The position numbers were made by a program, and so were the translations under genes. From assembly GCA_034401795.1 (NCBI GenBank), contig CM067370.1, forward strand, positions 101,688,164 through 101,752,163: 64,000 bases of DNA, in the 5' to 3' direction. Shown piece by piece: positions 33,800 to 46,225 of the stretch. Every line of letters starts with the position of its first letter. Within the stretch, counting starts at the first letter, position 1. The notes beneath the pieces are model-generated. The model worked only from the letters and a program-made list of their open reading frames with translations, ran no database searches and was not told the DNA's origin. This stretch comes from Chaetoderma sp. LZ-2023a (taxonomy: Eukaryota; Mollusca; Caudofoveata; Chaetodermatida; Chaetodermatidae).

Positions 33800-34194
33800 T
33801 GTAACCGGGTGGTTGGGGGCGCTATGAGGTAAACCCAACACAAGTTACGGGTCAGAGTCGTGTTGTATTGATCATCATTTCATCAAGACATATTGTCACG
33901 AAGACAACCCTGTTGATACTCTTGATTATAAAATCTGTTCGAATTGCACTGTACAAATAACTATACAAGTTGTGTAAAAATGACAATAGTAATGTAGCGG
34001 TCTAGTTGACTTGGAAACTATTCCCAAGCCCAGTGAGCACTTTGGACAATGGTCAAGCGGGAAGGACACAAAGGGATAAGCTGGGATATAAGCTGGAAAT
34101 AAGTCAATCATTAAAGTCATCATGACTCAATTTATTCACAAAACCATAATACAGGAATATACAATAAATCACTCCTAATTTACTGTCGGCTACA
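33800..34194 (-). repeat. 3' LTR of the Ty3/Gypsy fossil
   Basis: 395 bp, TGTAACCGGG...GGCTACA on the + strand; matches 40707-41087. Confidence 0.95.
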
Positions 34195-34216
34195 CACTTC
34201 CCCCCCCCCCTCACTC
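34195..34216 (-). other. Polypurine tract of the Ty3/Gypsy fossil
   Basis: On the minus strand a run of about ten G followed by GAAGTG abuts the 3' LTR, the usual primer for second-strand synthesis. Confidence 0.8.
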
Positions 34217-34259
34217 AAAATGGCGTCCTCGTCATTTGATCTTGCCGGTGATTATATCA

Positions 34260-35250
34260 ACGATGGCAATTCTTCTTTCTGTCTGGATCTAGAGAACCTA
34301 ACATATCACACAGTGTGCAATTAAAGCGTTCGCACACTCCATTGCCCATTGGATGATATGGTGTAGTACGTGATTGCTCAATATGCAGCAGATTACATAA
34401 TTCCTGCATCACCTTGCCTACAAAATTGGAACCCTGATCGGAATGAATTCTTTTTGGCAAACCATAGTGAACTACAAAATTGTTGAAGAAAGCTTCAGCT
34501 GTAGTCTTAGCAGTCATATTTCTCATAGGGTAGGCTTGAGCATATCTTGTAAAATGGTCGGTAATTACCAAGACATGCTCCTGCCCTCCACGCGATGGCT
34601 CTAACATCAAGAAATCCATACATACAAGTTCTAATGGCTCTGACGTGCTGATACTGACAAGAGGTGCTCGAGTGTTGGTTGATAACTTACGTCTTAGGCA
34701 TCGACCACAAGTCTGAATGTGTTCCTCAACATCCTTGTTCATACCCGGCCAGTAGAACCTTTCCTGCAATAGCCAAAGTGTTCTCTCTCTACCGGGATGC
34801 CCAACATTATCATGAAGTCCGTGCATAGTAGATGTACGATAGCTGGATGGTAACACCAACTGCTTCCTCTCTACTTCATCTACATCGATGACCTTGTAGA
34901 GCACTCCTCTGCATAACTTGTACTGGTTAAAACATCTTAGTAAGCTGGATACCTGCTGATCTCCAATGAACTGAGTTCTGTCAGGTTTTGTTCCACTTCT
35001 CAGATTCTTGATAATGTGTAATAGAGCTGGATCTTTAGACTGTGCACTTCTCCACTCTCTGGCATTCATGTCACAAATATCGCCTGTTACTTCTGTCTCA
35101 TCTTCAACTGTATCAGCTGAACAGCATAAGCTCTCTACCATATTTGGCACATGGATGCTATTACAGATTGCTCTGACAGAATCCGGAGAAATCTGCTCCA
35201 CCTCATCAGGACTCCACTCTGGCAAACGGGAGAGCACATCTGCATCCACA
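34260..35250 (-). pseudogene. Integrase region of the Ty3/Gypsy fossil
   Basis: GHPGRERTLWLLQERFYWPG with CGRC forms the HHCC zinc site; VCMDFL and HSDQGSNFVG are the catalytic-core blocks. Confidence 0.92.
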
Positions 35251-35299
35251 TTTGCTTTTCCCGGCCGCTACCTAATGCTGAAGTTATAATTCGCTAATC

Positions 35300-35750
35300 T
35301 AGCCAACCATCTGTGCTCTGTAGCATCAAGATGAGCACTTGTCAAGATGTACGTAAGTGGATTGTTATCTGTAACAATTACGAACTCATATCCATACAGA
35401 TAGTCATGGAACTTCTCTGATACTGCCCATCGCAAACATAAAAATTCAAGCTTATAAGCAGAATAATACTTCTCTGATTTTGTTTAAACCTCTGCTTGCA
35501 TAAGCTATAACTTGTATGTGGCCATCATGCTCCTGGTACAACACAGCACCTAGCCCATGTGTACTAGCATCAGTGTGCAATTCAAAAGGTTGGGAGTAAT
35601 CAGCATATCCTAGAATTGGTGGTGTGGACAATCGTTCTTTCAGTTCATTAAATGCTGCTGTCTGTGCCGAACTCCAAATCCAATTTGTAGGTTGAACCTT
35701 TCTCTGAGTCTTCTTCGTCATGACCTTTGGAAGCAGCTCATTCAATGGTC
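35300..35750 (-). pseudogene. RNase H region of the Ty3/Gypsy fossil
   Basis: FELHTDASTHGLGAVLYQ is the first catalytic block of the RNase H domain. Confidence 0.88.
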
Positions 35751-35899
35751 TTGCTATTTTGGAGAAATCTTTATGTACTTGCGGTAGTAGCCTGCAAATC
35801 CGAGAAATTTCCTAACTGCCTCTGGTGTGGATGGTGTAGGCCATTGTCAAATATTTTTCTATTTTTTCAGGATCTGCTTCCAATCCATCCGCAGACACA

Positions 35900-36600
35900 A
35901 TATAGTCAATATACTTAACCCGACTCTTGAAGAACTTGCATTTCTTTGTAGCTAACTTTAGTCCACATTCCTGGAGCCTGCAAAGTACAAGGTCAAGCCT
36001 TTCGAGATGTTCTTCATATGTTTTGGAGAAAATAATTAAGGCATCAAGATAGACTAGACATATTTTCAAGTTCAGGCCCTCGAGACAATCTTCCATGAGT
36101 CGCTGATATGTTGCTGGCACGTTTGAAAGACCAAATGGCATACAATTATACTCATAAAATCCAAGTGTGAAGGCTGTTCTTTGCTTATGAGTCTCTTCCA
36201 ACTCCACCTGATGATAACCACTTTTCATATCAAGAACAGAGAAATATTTCATGCCGCCCAAGGAGTCTAATAATTCTTCAATGCGTGGTAAAGCATATGA
36301 ATCTTTCAACATCCGATTATTAAGCTGGCGGTAGTCCACACACATCCTAAGGTTTCCATCTGTCTTCCTTGCTAGAACTACATTCGAAGCCCACGGACTG
36401 CAAGATCGCCTAATCACTCCAGCAGACAACAATTGTTGCAAATGGCTGCGAACTTCATCGTACATAGCAGGTGGTATTCGACGATGTCTTTGCTTGAAAG
36501 GAGTTTCATCATATAGGTCGATCCGGTGGTGAACAATGTTGGTGTGACCTAGATCATCATCGCCTTTAGAGAATAGGTCGCAGTACCGTGTAAGAAGATC
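35900..36600 (-). pseudogene. Reverse-transcriptase region of the Ty3/Gypsy fossil
   Basis: Blocks LRMCVDYRQLN, YFSVLDMKSGYHQVE and FGLSNVPATYQRLM are the ordered RT motifs of Ty3/Gypsy elements. Confidence 0.92.
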
Positions 36601-37199
36601 AATTCCATGCTGCAATTCTTCCTGTGTCAGGCCACTCTTCTCCACATCCAGTTGCTCTAAAAGAAGGGAAGGACTGGTTGACGTTTCAGAAGGCATATTT
36701 TAAGGCATATTTTGGATAGTGACAGGCTGCAGTTCACACAATAAGGCACCAGGTGATACCCACACTGTTCTGGTGGTTACATTAGAGACATGGACATCAA
36801 CACTTGACGACTTGCCACTTTGGTAAGTAATTACAGCTGGCACAATGTCCAACTCTGGAGGAATAGAATGATTCTCAGTAGGCTGCAGTATGACACACAC
36901 TTCTGGTTATCATAACCTCTTGATGAGACGACCCTTTATCACAATATTACTGTTTGCAGCAACTGTTACTGGTCTGTCCTCCACACATTTCACCAAACCA
37001 AGTCTACCTTTGTTCCTCGTCATTTGTCTCTCATGAATTGTCATGCTGCGGAAAGCAATGTACCAAGGTGCCTGTAGTGCGGACTTCTGCAAAAACTGAT
37101 TTCCATATGTGGTTCTGCAACCTTGTAGAAATCCACTTAGGATGTTCATACCTAACAAAACTGGAACCCGTTTGTTGTAACGTGTGTCCGGAACAACTA

Positions 37200-37500
37200 A
37201 CAACAAACTCGATGTTGTAGCTGGTACATCCGCACCGGTACCTTCAATAGCAAGGTTAACTTCTACAAATCCTTTATATGGTAAGGATTCACCTCCTGCA
37301 CACTCTATGTCAATGATGTCTTGCAGCGGTTTGATGACAATGTTCAGTAAATAGGTATTATAAAATGATTCAGAAACTATTGATACTGTGGCTCCTGTAT
37401 CAAGTAAAGCTCGCACTGGAACATTCTCTACTAATATATTCGCTTCATTAGCTCTGCCTACTAATCTGGCTGGTACGTTTTGGGGGTGTTCTGATAAGCC
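37200..37500 (-). pseudogene. Protease region of the Ty3/Gypsy fossil
   Basis: VRALLDTGATVSIVSESFY carries the DTGA active-site motif of retropepsin, followed by VPVLLGMNIL. Confidence 0.85.
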
Positions 37501-37569
37501 TATGGATGTCCCCTCCCCATAGGCCTGTGAGAGTTTAAAGGCTTGCGCATATGATCTAGCCGAACACGG

Positions 37570-38850
37570 CATCCAATAGCTAGATGACCTGAATATCCAC
37601 AACGATAGCATCGTGGTTCCTACTGCTGACTGTAGCTGGAAGATGTGGGTTAATAATCTCTCGTTTGCCAGTGTGGAGACATGTTAAATTGAGCATTCAA
37701 TGATTGACTATCACCCGATGATGGCTGATTATGATGTCGTGTGTCAACGGAAACAGGTGGTCGAGATTCAAATCGTGATTGAGATGACTGTGTAGCTGCA
37801 CTCTGTGGATTATGTAGATTTCTACTCTGCTGGCCGCTTCTATCGTAACTCTGATTATATCTATTATACTGAGGTCCTCTTGACCATAACTGCTGATCAG
37901 TTTTAATCTGATTTTCCTGGCTAACACAATGCTGCTGATATGCTTGTGTTTGCTGCTGCTGCTGTTGATATTGATACCGCTGTTGTTCTTTTACGTCTGC
38001 GAGTTCAGATTTCAGCTCCTTCAACATGGTCTCTATACTGGAAACATCCTGCCGTTGTACCTGTGTTGTCACTGCTGACTTCGCTGTCATTGTTGAGCTC
38101 TTTACAGCGCCTAAGTTCCCTCTGCTGACTTCGAACTTGACTTCTCTAAGACACAACCTGAGTTCATCGAAGTTAGAGATTCGGTCGAACTTGTGGGCAG
38201 CAAGGCTCTTCAAATATGGCTTAAGACCATCCCACATCTTGTTTGTCAGCATGTCATCCTGCTCTTCGTGTAGAATTGATTGCTGTTCTGTCATCTGGTA
38301 CATCAGATGCTCTAATCGGCAACCCCAGGCTGCTACGATTTCATCTTCCCTCTGGGTCGCACTATAAAATTTGGTCATGATTGTTGCTCGACGTCTCAGT
38401 GTCGAACGCACTCTTAAACTTTGCTAAAATGTCATGAATCTCTGCTTCATGACCCATCTTCATAGCCAGTAGTGCCGCCTCGCCTTTCAATGATTTTCTT
38501 ATACTGTGAAGGAGAACTGCTGTCGAGTGTGCTTTAGATTGCAGGAGACATCTATCTAAAATCTCCATAAGTCATATGGGGCGTCTTTCCCTGATTCACC
38601 ACTAAAAAATGGTAGTCTTGGTAACTGGTGATATGTGGTGTGTGGATTGTTCACTGTGTCGGATGGATGTGGTGACTCAGTGGTTTCGATTTTAATTGAT
38701 GGAGAACTCGTTGCTGACATTTCCGGAAGCCAGGTTTTAAAATGATCAGCTGAATCAACAATCGGCGAGATGCCCATTCGCTTAAATACTCCTACCATGC
38801 GTTGTATGTCATCTGCGTCAAGTTCCATGATGAAAACGAAATGATTGATG
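37570..38850 (-). pseudogene. Gag region of the Ty3/Gypsy fossil
   Basis: Capsid-like segments resemble the Gag type shared with the mammalian PNMA proteins (for example the WGCRLEHLMYQMTEQQ and GLKPYLKSLA blocks). A Gln-rich linker follows and then a zinc knuckle CYRCGYSGHLAIGC near the end. Broken fossil. Confidence 0.75.
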
Positions 38851-38899
38851 AGTTGAAATCCTAGTAGTGTATATATATGTATAGGTCGCAGAATGTAGA

Positions 38900-40686
38900 A
38901 CAATCAGTCTCCTGATGGCGACAACGTGATATAGATCTGTTGAAAATTGAGCACAAGTTTCTAAAACGAATTATATAAATCCTTCATAGATAAAATGCTA
39001 ATGCTAGTAAACTGCTTAGGTACGGTTAATGGGTGGAGTGCTGTGATATGATTCCAGTATATGACCGGATGATGTATTGCAATTCTTGTTTATGACGATG
39101 CTCAGATGCGGTGTGGTTCGCATTTATGACTGGTTTTCACGATGTGAATCTTGTTTACAGTTATGTTATTTTCGTGCAAGGGTGGTTTACAGTTATGGTT
39201 GTGATGTAAATCTGGGTTACATTTGTGGGTGTGATGTAAATCTGGTTTACGCCTAAGTTGACAGGATACACATTGTTTACGACTATGTGCCCCTGGACAA
39301 TGGGCAGATAACTCGATTAATACCTTGTTCAATAAATAACTACCCCGCCCTTATAACGAAACCATAGAAACTACACTCAGGACAAGAGTGCGTATCTCCC
39401 AACCCAGTGATAACCATTTATGCACATGTATCGATCAGGGGTATGAAACGACCGGTACAGTATGACTGAAATGGTACGAACTGACTGTGTAGAAAATGAA
39501 ATACCAGTTATTATATAAGCATTGTTCGAAGTAAGAACTGGAGTACCAGTTATTGGATAAAAAAAATAAACCATCCAACAGCACTTGAATTGGATAAATA
39601 TGAGTGGCTTACCCAAACCACGATAAGATACCATGTTAGATGATATAATCTACCCAGCCCCCTTAATACACGGTATAGGGAAAGAGATATGAGCCACACT
39701 GAGCAAAATAAACCAGCTCAAAGAGGCTACCCATAATATACGTGTACGTAATTAAATATCACTAATAAAAATGGTGTAAAAAATATATATATCACAGACC
39801 GTAACGCTGTAGGAAAATATGTTCAATATTTGCACAATAGAACAATATTTTATGTATATACGATCATGTCAATGTGACCTTGACAACACTCGTTATTTGT
39901 GGGATGGCAAAATATGAATCAGATAAATAATTAACCCTTGTCATACCACCTTTGCTATAAGATAAAATACACAGGCGTACATATATAGCAAAGCAAAACA
40001 CGGGACATTATTGAAATAACATAACTATCCTAGCGACGGAAGCATGATATGGTGATACAGAAATGGACATACATACTATGATCATAAATAGCAATTTTAA
40101 TGATTATAACAGGTAACCTTTGAATGCAGTGTTAAAAGGGTTAAATATACCTGCAAAATCGGTACTGTGTCGCAGCACCGATAAGACAATATGAGATGAC
40201 GATACGATGTAATAATATGATAATATAATATGATAAGAGTATGATAATATGGTATGATTCGATAATATGATATGATAATAGTCTGATGGCAATCAGGTAG
40301 TCAAATAGCAACTATAAGTCTATGAGCATATATACGGGCGAAATAAACAGTGTTCATATAACAGTAATGGATGTGATTAAATATAAATGTTGTTGTATAA
40401 CATGTGGTAGTTAATAGCGTCAGTAATTAATTACCACACATGTGGGTGTAGTCCTAACGGGATATATCAAAATAGTGACGGCGCGAGGTAGAGTCTAGCG
40501 GGATTAACACACGCTGTACGCGGGAGATTTAAAACACGTTGCACGGTCGAACGGCACACGATTAAATAACACACACTGTACACTAATGCTATAACGCGCG
40601 TTACATGAATGAACAGTACCGAACCGAATCACGTTTCCATTTCCGATGGTGGTGTCGCCTGCTATTGCTGTATGACGAATCGACAG
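38900..40686 (-). other. Leader of the Ty3/Gypsy fossil, ~1.8 kb
   Basis: This stretch lies between the primer site and Gag and shows no recognised domain. It holds a short tandem motif (gttacatttgtgggtgtgat, about 39130-39250) and an ATAATATGATA-type run at 40200-40290. Confidence 0.6.
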
Positions 40687-40704
40687 GTCCCTGTTCGGGC
40701 GCCA
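40687..40704 (-). other. tRNA-Lys primer-binding site
   Basis: The minus strand reads TGGCGCCCGAACAGGGAC two bases after the 5' LTR. It is complementary to the 3' end of the lysine tRNA used by several retroviruses, including HIV-1. Confidence 0.93.
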
Positions 40705-40706
40705 AA

Positions 40707-41087
40707 TGTAACCGGGTGGTTGGGGGCGCTATGAGGTAAACCCAACACAAGTTATGGGTCAGAGTCGTGTTGTATTGATCATCATTTCATTAAGACATAT
40801 TGTCACGAAGACAACCCTGTTGATACTCTTGATTATAAAATCTGTTCGAATTGCACTGTACAAATAACTATACAAGTTGTGTAAAAATGACAACAGTAAT
40901 GTAGTGGTCTAGTTGACTTGGAAACTATTCCCAAGCCCAGTGAGCATTTTGGACAATGGTCAAGCGGGAAGGACACAAAGGGATAAGCTGGGATATAAGC
41001 TGGAAAAAATCAGAATCATTAAATTTATTCACAAAACCATAATACAGGAATATACAATAAATCACTCCTAATTTACTGTCGGCTACA
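40707..41087 (-). repeat. 5' LTR of the Ty3/Gypsy fossil
   Basis: 381 bp, same ends as the partner LTR; the element's promoter would lie here. Confidence 0.95.
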
Positions 41088-41539
41088 TACCAGCAACAGA
41101 TCTTCCCTGTTGCTGAGAGCTGGTAATTCATGTAAAGTGTTAAAAAAAATGTGCTTTTCCTCATTAAACAGATTTTATTTTCTGTAGTCAGGGCAACCTT
41201 TAACTTTTTATTGACCTATAGTGGTAGAAAATCTCTGAAGTGATAAGGAAATTGAATTTATATATTTAGATGTACCCAGATGACCTCGGTGTAGCAGAGA
41301 TTATGCAACAACTACATGTACATATTTCTTTAATAAGTTAGTTCTTATTTGATCAGCATAGATTCTTTGACATGTTATGAGAAAGAATTTCAGAGATCAA
41401 TAAATTGACAAGCAGACATGTTGGTGCGTTAGGGACTTGTGCGGGGTGAGAAACATTTGTCCAGATAGACTATACATTTGGAAAAGGGGCAGTTTGCGGT
41501 AACTTGTGACATTTGCATGCTCTAATATCTTCCCATGTT

Positions 41540-41762
41540 GTAATGGTCAAGTTCACCAAAAGGTGGCCTCTGTAGTGGTCTTGTGTAATGTCCGTTTCAA
41601 TATGCTAAGACAAGACTGTTTTTGAAATTTTATAACTTGAATAATTGGCTTGATAACTCAGCCAGCCAATCCAGTGGTAAATCTTCATAAATAGTCTTTG
41701 TCCAGCAAATGAAGATTCACTTTAAGCGAAAATTTTTTTTGGACAAATGTGACCATTAAAAT
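41540..41762 (-). mobile_element. T1 MITE, diverged
   Basis: Left aatggtcaagttcaccaaaa, centre ggcttgataactcagccagc, right end gtgaccattaaa. Confidence 0.75.
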
Positions 41763-41837
41763 TTTTAATTATGGGCAATCCTGAGACATGTGATGAATGG
41801 TGAAATGATAAAATGTTCAACAGTAATCCCCTTATAA

Positions 41838-42216
41838 TGGATGAATCCAAACTGTCACTCAATTATTGACATAATCAATTATGTCACATAGAGATTGATG
41901 TCACAATCATAAATGACATGCATACAGTACTCCATCATGAAGCTGGAGAAGTCCCTCAAGTGTATGAATCGTATGTCTGATGGATCTTAAATCCTATTTA
42001 ATACACATTCTGTTGAATATTTTGAAACTAATTTGACTGGGTATTGTTGCTGCCCAGTCAAATTAGTTTCAAAATATTCAACAGGTTAGTTGCATATAGT
42101 TACCTAGAAAATGTGAATCTGGGATGTCGGGTTCGATCGATCTCAACATGCCCAAAGTATGGGCGGATCTTAGTTATAGATGGGTGTGCCATAGCTAGAA
42201 TGGGATCCGTCTATTA
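41838..42216 (+). mobile_element. T2 hairpin element, full length
   Basis: From ggatgaatccaaactgtcac to ccatagctagaatgggatcc; the hairpin is almost loop-less (gactgggtattgttgctgcccagtc). Confidence 0.8.
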
Positions 42217-42344
42217 CTGACCCATTGATGCGCTGACAGACCTGGATTTCTTCTATTATTACACATGTTCAGTTTGCAGATTGATCAGCAATGCTAAATA
42301 GACCATCTGACCATTTGGGGAACAAGATGATAAGAATTTAATAA

Positions 42345-42556
42345 TTTACACCTTTCAGCGATGAATTCCTGTATCTCAATTTCAAGACAATAATACATGA
42401 ATACTGTTTAATATTTTGAAATTAATATGACTGGAAGATGTTGCTGCCTTAGACAGCAATGGCTTCCAGTCATATAAGCTTCAAAATATTCAAGAGAAGC
42501 TGTTATGTATTGGAAAGAATTTACTTTTTCAGGGATTTGTAGGTGAAAGCGTTAGT
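42345..42556. mobile_element. T3 MITE
   Basis: Left cctttcagcgatgaattcct, hairpin arms aatattttgaaattaatatg and gtcatataagcttcaaaata, right end tgtaggtgaaagcgtta. Confidence 0.75.
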
Positions 42557-42735
42557 GATCAAGGTTGATCAAGAAATTAAAAATTATTATTGTACTCAGC
42601 AATGCCCATTTGCAAGCCTAAGAAAAGAGTAGTTATTAAATTTTACAACTGGAGTGATTGACTATAATAGCTTATCGACCCAGTCATTTGAATAGCACAT
42701 TTTTTTTAAAAGCCGTCTTTTGGCAAGCAAATTAA
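42552..42735 (+). mobile_element. T1 MITE, partial
   Basis: Abuts the T3 copy at gttagtgatcaaggttg; the centre gagtgattgactataatagc is diverged and the right end runs into a T2/T3-type fragment. Confidence 0.62.
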
Positions 42736-43588
<853 letters not shown>

Positions 43589-43624
43589 TAAAGACAAAAA
43601 AGTGTGTCTCTGATAACAGTGATA

Positions 43625-43825
43625 TAAAAGTCTTTAGTAATATCCAGTTGTAGGCCAATGGAAGACTATTTTTAACAATGTATCCCTTAAAGTGACTGGT
43701 TCGATATTAGCGAGCCAGTCTTGCCACTGATAAAAAAAAATTCTATTCTTGGCCTGTAAAAGGACATTCCTCAAGAACACTGCTGAGGCAGTTTTTGACT
43801 GGGTCAAGCATTACAGAATTAAAAG
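43625..43825 (+). mobile_element. T1 MITE, diverged
   Basis: Left aatatccagttgtaggccaa, centre ggttcgatattagcgagcca, right arm ctcaagaacactgctgaggc; about 130 bp after the second exon. Confidence 0.72.
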
Positions 43826-43978
43826 CTTTACTACACATGGTTTCAAGCAACTATTGTACTTAGGTATAGAATTTGGTTTTGAAAACTATAATGTAATATT
43901 CCAAGGCATAAGCTGTATGACTCTTGATGCCTTGTTGTGATGAATCATTAAATGCTTAAGTGCTGTGCTACCTATTCC

Positions 43979-44217
43979 TGAACCCTGTAATGGTCAAGCT
44001 GGCCAAAACTGGCCTCTGTTATGGTCTTGTAGATTGGCCATTTACACGCCAAGAGAATATAATTTTTGAAAATTTACCACTGGAATAACTGGCTCAATAA
44101 CCGATCAGTCATTCCAGTAATAAATTTTCATAAATAGTTTTCTCTTGGCCTGTAAATGGACATTCAGTCTAAAGATAATTAAATTTTCGTTACCAAATTT
44201 CACCAATAAAGGGTTAA
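43979..44217 (-). mobile_element. T1 palindromic MITE
   Basis: Left tgaaccctgtaatggtcaag, right caccaataaagggttaa; it ends 5 bp before the left end of the DIRS-like fossil. Confidence 0.87.
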
Positions 44218-44222
44218 CATGT

Positions 44223-44500
44223 GTTGTTATTACACCACAAAAACATCCATTACCGTTTAATCACTACTTGCTAAATCAATTATCTGCATTTAGCTATCAG
44301 AATAAAATTTTTATGCCTGCATACACACCTCCCCATGCCTATTCCTATTAATATGGACCCTTAACCAGGCTAATGGTTACGTCCATCTCCAGCATAATGA
44401 CAGATATAGACTGGCACCAGTCTATAATCCCTCATAGTGATGCTTGTCACTAAGCGCACTCGCGCATGCGCACTGGAGCCCAAATAGGAAACAGATTCAC
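44223..44500 (+). repeat. Left inverted terminal repeat of the DIRS-like fossil
   Basis: Begins gttgttattacaccacaaaa; pairs with about 50390-50620 through ccgtttaatcactacttgct, gccattagcctggtt-type and ggaaacagattcactttt blocks. Confidence 0.85.
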
Positions 44501-45290
44501 TTTTCGATTATTCTGCAAGCAGAACTACTGCTATATTCTCTAAGGTTTTTTTTTTTTTTTTAATACTTTGCGCTGTGTCAGCTACACTATTGTCTTTTAT
44601 ATTACCAAGGAATATGCCTAATATGAATTCAATCCTCTCTAAGTTTTGTTTAGGAAATTTATTAGTGGTTATATTGTATTTTATAACTATGCTCATATTG
44701 TTACCAGTTTTCGTGAAAGATCAAATTCTCGTTTCGTGGTAACCTAATTACTATGCCTATATCGTCATCATCATTATCTAGCGTTCGACAAAGATTTTCA
44801 TTTATTCCTATGCAAGTTTGTTTTCTTGTCGGTAGTGATTTTGATTTCTAATTTGAACTTTTTGCCTTTTTTAGAAATGCGTTTTATGTTTCTAGTCTCC
44901 TTTTTACGATTTCTAAGATGTAGCTATCATTGTTACGCTTTTTTCGTTTTAGGAGTCTGGTAAATCGTCAGATAGGATTTAATGTACGTCATCGATTTGT
45001 GATCGCCATCACTCAGCTGAATTTGCCGGACATGTCTGTGTGAAATGTTCTGTTTTTGTACCCTCATACCGGTCGTTACGGAGGGGGAAATCTCTTCGCC
45101 GAATTCAGATGCCATACTAGTTCTATGGCGAGATTTGAGTCATTCGCGTCGGTCTTGATTAAATCTCTGGACAAAGGATATCTGCTGATTTAAGGAAACT
45201 AAGAAACAGGATGTTTCTTCCAGTTCTGACGATAGTCCAAGGACTAGCGGGCGTTCCCGCAAATGGGGGACACCGATTCCTCTAATCTAT

Positions 45291-45715
45291 GCAGGTTAAT
45301 AAGTTTCCTTAGCAAAAGTCTAGAGCGTCAAAGCTCTTGAAGGTTGGCTCGTGTAGTGCACCGGGTCAAACCCACTTAAGACTTGAGGGTGACGGGCATA
45401 ACCCACAAGCAGTGGTGGCGGAGACTGAAGCTGACGTCCATAAGGCTAGACCTTATACTAATGCCAATTTTCAATTTTCCGGTCGTCAAGAAAGAAACCT
45501 GCTAATGGGGGAAACCGGTCCCTCTAAACTCGATGCAGGTTAATAAGTTTCTTTAGCAAAGTCTAGAGCGACCAAGCTCTCGAAGGTGGGCTCGTGTAGT
45601 GCACCGGGTCAAACCCACTTAAGACTTGAGGGTGAAGGGCATAACCCACAAGCAGTGGTGGTGGAGGCTGAAGCTGACATCCATAAGGCTAGACCTTATG
45701 CTAATGCCAATTTTT
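45291..45715 (+). repeat. Two tandem 245-bp units in the DIRS-like fossil
   Basis: Units starting caggttaataagtttccttagc at 45291 and 45536 are nearly the same through gctcgtgtagtgcaccgggt and cacaagcagtggtggyggag. Confidence 0.88.
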
Positions 45716-46225
45716 CGTCAATTTCCGGTTCCGTTTTTTCAGCTTCCTCTTCCGGTTATTCTGTACATCCGGGTTGTAGGATCTTGATCAGTTTCCGGTA
45801 GTCTACTTCCGGTTTTATGCATTTCCGTTTCCTTTTTTCCACATCCAGAATTCGTACAGCCGGGGATAGGGTCATTTCCGGTTTTACCCTGCATTGCATT
45901 GTTCATCCATTTCCGTTTTTTCAGATTCCTCTTCCGGTAATTCTGTTCATCCGGGTTGTAGAATTTTGATCAGTTTCTTGTAGTCTACTTCCGGTTTTAT
46001 GCATTTCCGTTTCCTTTTTTCCACATCCGGATTTCGTATAGCCGTGGATAGGGTCATTTCCGGTTTTACCCGGCATTGCATTGTTCATCCATTTCCGGTT
46101 TTTCAGCTTCCTCTTCCGGTAATTCTGTACATCCGGGTTGTAGGATTTTGATTAGTTTCCGGTAGTATACTTCCGGTTTATGCATTTCCGTTTCCTTTTT
46201 TCCACATCCGCTTTCCTAGAATCTA
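45716..46225 (+). repeat. Tandem ~182-bp units rich in TTCCGG
   Basis: About 2.7 units; cagcttcctcttccggttat recurs near 45740, 45920 and 46102, with about twenty TTCCG/TTCCGG boxes overall. Confidence 0.85.

Larger units (their letters stand above)
33800..41087 (-). mobile_element. Ty3/Gypsy LTR retrotransposon fossil, structurally near whole
   Basis: Matching LTRs (33800-34194 and 40707-41087) begin TG and end CA and are flanked by the 4-bp target duplication TACC (33796-33799, 41088-41091). Next to the 5' LTR is a primer site for lysine tRNA; next to the 3' LTR is a polypurine tract. Parts in minus-strand order are a long leader (about 40.7 to 38.9 kb), Gag with a zinc knuckle (about 38.85-37.57 kb), an aspartic protease (about 37.5-37.2 kb), reverse transcriptase (about 36.6-35.9 kb), RNase H (about 35.75-35.3 kb) and integrase with HHCC zinc site and catalytic core (about 35.25-34.26 kb). 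This domain order identifies Ty3/Gypsy; no envelope gene is seen. The coding region is broken, with roughly half a dozen breaks. The LTRs differ at about 1.4% of aligned bases plus a short length difference, so insertion was geologically recent: a few million years if a neutral rate of 1-3 x 10^-9 per site per year is assumed. Confidence 0.93.

Noticed and set aside
35008-38367. Plus-strand open frames of 60-113 codons
   Set aside because: Antisense shadows of the minus-strand Ty3/Gypsy coding region.
40687-40704. A true retrovirus, suggested by the lysine primer site
   Set aside because: Domain order and motifs are Ty3/Gypsy, no envelope gene is seen, and the tRNA site is conserved across animals.
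44510-44560. Poly-T run as the tail of a reversed LINE or SINE
   Set aside because: It lies at the inner edge of the DIRS-like inverted repeat, without target duplication or retroposon body.
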